Source of the DNA: CAYYTU01 sp964474655
Lineage (GTDB): Bacteria > Chloroflexota > Anaerolineae > B4-G1
DNA: 39,661 nt
Direction of reading: 5' to 3'
NCBI GenBank assembly: GCA_964474655.1
Contig: CAYYTU010000028.1
Location: 1-39,661, forward strand
Positions within the stretch are counted from its first letter, which is position 1. Each line of letters opens with the position of its first letter. A program made the translations under genes and the position numbers. Below are positions 37,714-39,661 of the stretch, piece by piece. The notes beneath the pieces are model-generated. The model did no database searches. It was given only the letters and a program-made list of their open reading frames with translations, and was not told the DNA's origin.

Positions 37714-39340
37714 AGAGTTGGCGGGTAGAAAAAATCGCGCTCAAAGTGGAAGACAGTCCACGCCGGATGAGGCGGCGGCGGCGGATTATCATCCGCCGCG
37801 GGCGAAGCAGACGGGGCGCTGGATCGCGGCTCGGCGCGTGGTGCAGGTGCTGGCGCTGCTGGCGTTTCTGATTCTGTTCGTCTGGTCGCGGCGGGGCGGC
37901 TGGCCTGCGATGCTGGTCAACGCCCCAATGCGGCTCGATCCGCTAGCTATGCTAGCCAATCTGCTGGCCAGCCGTGCGTTTTTGGCCGGATCGGCGCTGG
38001 CGCTGATCATCGTCGCGCTGACGCTGCTGCTGGGCCGCGTCTGGTGCAGCTGGCTCTGTCCGCTGGGCACGCTCCTGGACTGGATTCCGCTGCGCCGCTG
38101 GCGCGACAAGCGCACCGATGTGGCCGACGGCTGGCGTGGTGTCAAGTACGGCCTGCTGCTGACTATCCTGGTGGCGGCCATCTTCACCAACCTGACGCTG
38201 CTGATCTTCGACCCGCTGACCATCCTCTTTCGCACCCTCTCGACTGCCGTCTGGCCGGCCGTCGATCAGCTTGTCACCGCGGCCGAGACGGCGCTCTACG
38301 GCGTGCCCTTCCTCCAGCTGCTCGTGAGCGGATTCGATCGCTTGGTGCGTCCGGTGGCGCTGCCCATTGAGCCCGTCTTCTACCGCTACACGCTGCTCTA
38401 CGCCGGCATCTTCCTCGGTGTGCTGGCGCTCAACCTGATCGCGCCGCGCTTCTGGTGCCGCTACCTCTGTCCGCTCGGCGCGCTGCTGGGGCTACTGAGC
38501 AAGGTCAGCCTGGTGCGCCGGCAAGTGAACGAGCGCTGCACCCAGTGCGACGCCTGTGCTTGCATCTGTCCCACCGGCACGATCAGGGCCGAGAAGGGCT
38601 ACGCCAGCGATCCGGGCGAATGCACGATCTGCCTGGAGTGCCTGAATGCCTGCCCCGTGGACGCCGTCGACTTCCCGGCCCGTCTTTCTGCCCCCGAATG
38701 GAACGCCTACGATCCCGACCGGCGCCATCTGCTGGCGGCGCTGGGGGCGTCCGTCGCGGGCGTCGGGCTCTTCCAGAGCAATCTGCTCGCCGACCGCGAT
38801 CACTCGCGCCTGATCCGGCCGCCGGGCGCGCGGGAGAACGGTTTGCTGCACAAGTGCATCCGCTGCGGCGAGTGCAACCGCGCCTGCCCCACCAGCGCCA
38901 TCCAGCCAGCGGTGGCCGAGGCCGGGCTGGAGGGGCTCTGGACGCCGGTGCTGGTGCCCCGCGCCGGATACTGCGACTATTCCTGTAACGCCTGTGGTCA
39001 AGTCTGCCCCGTGCAGGCCATCCCGCCGCTCAGTTTGGAGGAGAAGCGGCAGCGCGTGCTCGGTAAGGCCTACATCGACGAGAACCGCTGCATCGCCTGG
39101 GCCGATCAGGAACCTTGCATTGTCTGCGAGGAGATGTGCCCGCTGCCGGAGAAGGCGATCGTGCTGGAGGAGGCCGAGGTGCGCACCGGCGACGGCGAAC
39201 GCGTGACCGTGCAGCGGCCCGTGGTCGTCCGCGAGCGGTGCATCGGCTGCGGCATCTGCGAGTACAAATGCCCCGTCAACGGCGAGGCGGCCATCCGCGT
39301 CTATGTGCCGCCGGAGGATTGCGGGACAGTGTCGTTCTGA
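37703..39340 (+). CDS. membrane polyferredoxin (NapH-like, multiple [4Fe-4S])
   Basis: 545 residues. The start is TTG at 37703, with GAGGAG 7 bases upstream, inside the DUF362 gene. About five to six membrane helices lie within 45-260, with two NapH-type loops, RVWCSWLCPLGTLLDW and RFWCRYLCPLGALLGL. Ferredoxin motifs follow: CTQCDACACICP, CTICLECLNACP, CIRCGECNRACP, then CDYSCNACGQVCP, CIVCEEMCP and CIGCGICEYKCP. Around residue 350 a hydrophobic LLAALGASVAGVGLFQSNLL interrupts them. It should pass electrons between the membrane and the DUF362 partner; donor and acceptor are unknown. Confidence 0.9.
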   Translation: MADRELAGRKNRAQSGRQSTPDEAAAADYHPPRAKQTGRWIAARRVVQVLALLAFLILFVWSRRGGWPAMLVNAPMRLDPLAMLANLLASRAFLAGSALALIIVALTLLLGRVWCSWLCPLGTLLDWIPLRRWRDKRTDVADGWRGVKYGLLLTILVAAIFTNLTLLIFDPLTILFRTLSTAVWPAVDQLVTAAETALYGVPFLQLLVSGFDRLVRPVALPIEPVFYRYTLLYAGIFLGVLALNLIAPRFWCRYLCPLGALLGLLSKVSLVRRQVNERCTQCDACACICPTGTIRAEKGYASDPGECTICLECLNACPVDAVDFPARLSAPEWNAYDPDRRHLLAALGASVAGVGLFQSNLLADRDHSRLIRPPGARENGLLHKCIRCGECNRACPTSAIQPAVAEAGLEGLWTPVLVPRAGYCDYSCNACGQVCPVQAIPPLSLEEKRQRVLGKAYIDENRCIAWADQEPCIVCEEMCPLPEKAIVLEEAEVRTGDGERVTVQRPVVVRERCIGCGICEYKCPVNGEAAIRVYVPPEDCGTVSF

Positions 39341-39376
39341 GGTGAGAAACTCACCTTGGGAGAGGAAGGAATTTAG

Positions 39377-39574
39377 GGGGGGGAGGAGGTCTATCTCGTC
39401 GTCTTCGTCGAGGAAGTCCCTTACCCGCCGCTGGAATGCCCACACGCCGATCCCGACACCAAGCCCTTCGGCAAGATCATCAACGTCAAAGATCGCTTCG
39501 AGGATGGATCGATGCGCCTGGTGCGCGACATCCCCGTAGGCACGCCCGCCTGGAAGCGGATTTATCATGGCTGA
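39377..39574 (+). other. open coding-like frame without a start codon
   Basis: Sixty-six codons ending in TGA at 39572 read EEVYLVVFVEEVPYPPLECP, HADPDTKPFGKIINVKDRFE and DGSMRLVRDIPVGTPAWKRI. The frame is coding-like, but it follows a TAG and has no ATG, GTG or TTG before the internal GTG. It could be a gene that lost its 5' end. Family not recognised. The rest of 39341-39661 holds the palindromes listed next. Confidence 0.4.
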
Positions 39575-39637
39575 ACCTTCAGCCGCGCTCGCAACGCTGC
39601 CTTCGAAATGCGCAACTTCTCTGCCTCGCTGAAGGTT
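39569..39637. repeat. palindrome and inverted repeat at the window end
   Basis: GGCTGAACCTTCAGCC (39569-39584) is a palindrome with a two-base centre. Its GAACCTTCAGC arm is repeated inverted as GCTGAAGGTTC at 39627-39637. Confidence 0.5.
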
Positions 39638-39661
39638 CTTCGCTGTACAGGTGGGTTCACT

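Overview
This GC-rich bacterial window most resembles the Chloroflexota (Anaerolineae-like). That is an inference from several signs taken together: a LexA with Gram-positive-type GAACnnnnGTTC operators, Pro/Thr-rich lipoprotein stalks, a DUF4332 protein, a pair of MinD-type ATPases with ferredoxin inserts, an AmmeMemoRadiSam radical-SAM gene, and many AGGAGG ribosome sites. TGA is an ordinary stop codon in most genes here. No rRNA, tRNA, CRISPR array or origin was found.

Layout. 1-4.5 kb (minus strand): the N-terminal part of a STAND-like ATPase with TPRs, an overlapping AAA ATPase / DUF4276 (TOPRIM-like) pair that may be a defence module, and a debris zone holding palindromic repeats and a STAND N-terminal remnant. 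4.5-8.4 kb: rmlD, divergent from lexA. After the lexA terminator comes a three-gene operon with its own LexA operator, headed by a short soluble FtsK-like translocase. 8.5-13.1 kb: a small membrane protein, radA, a DUF4332 protein and canonical ftsK. 13.1-18.05 kb: an accessory zone of small genes and decayed pieces: a pRiA4b ORF-3-like protein, a cut-off trypsin-like fragment, an HhH protein, a lipoprotein, a cupin interrupted by a palindrome, and a dead IS200/IS605 element.

18.1-19.2 kb holds the most interesting gene. It is a membrane-anchored SurA-N-like/thioredoxin-fold protein whose frame has a single in-frame TGA exactly where the first catalytic Cys of a CGPC-type motif belongs. A perfect 8-bp hairpin with a G-starting loop follows 21 nt later. 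This is a strong candidate selenoprotein, although no Sec machinery lies in the window.

19.3-28.7 kb: a LysM/L,D-transpeptidase, two Fe-S MinD-like ATPases plus a MIP18-like protein, an acyl-CoA dehydrogenase with EtfB/EtfA, glycogen synthase and a NUDIX hydrolase. 28.9-39.3 kb (plus strand): a molybdenum hydroxylase (short flavoprotein-type subunit plus a fused 2Fe-2S/Mo subunit), a UspA, an AIR-synthase/HypE-like protein, exonuclease III, a CooT-like nickel-binding protein, a His-tailed small protein, an AmmeMemoRadiSam radical-SAM enzyme, a Tat/lipoprotein DUF362 protein and a membrane polyferredoxin. The last group reads as a metal-cofactor and redox locus.

Short repeats run through the window: two copies of an approximately 130-bp palindromic repeat, heptamer tandem repeats that supply the stop codons of three genes, and short palindromes inserted into coding sequence.
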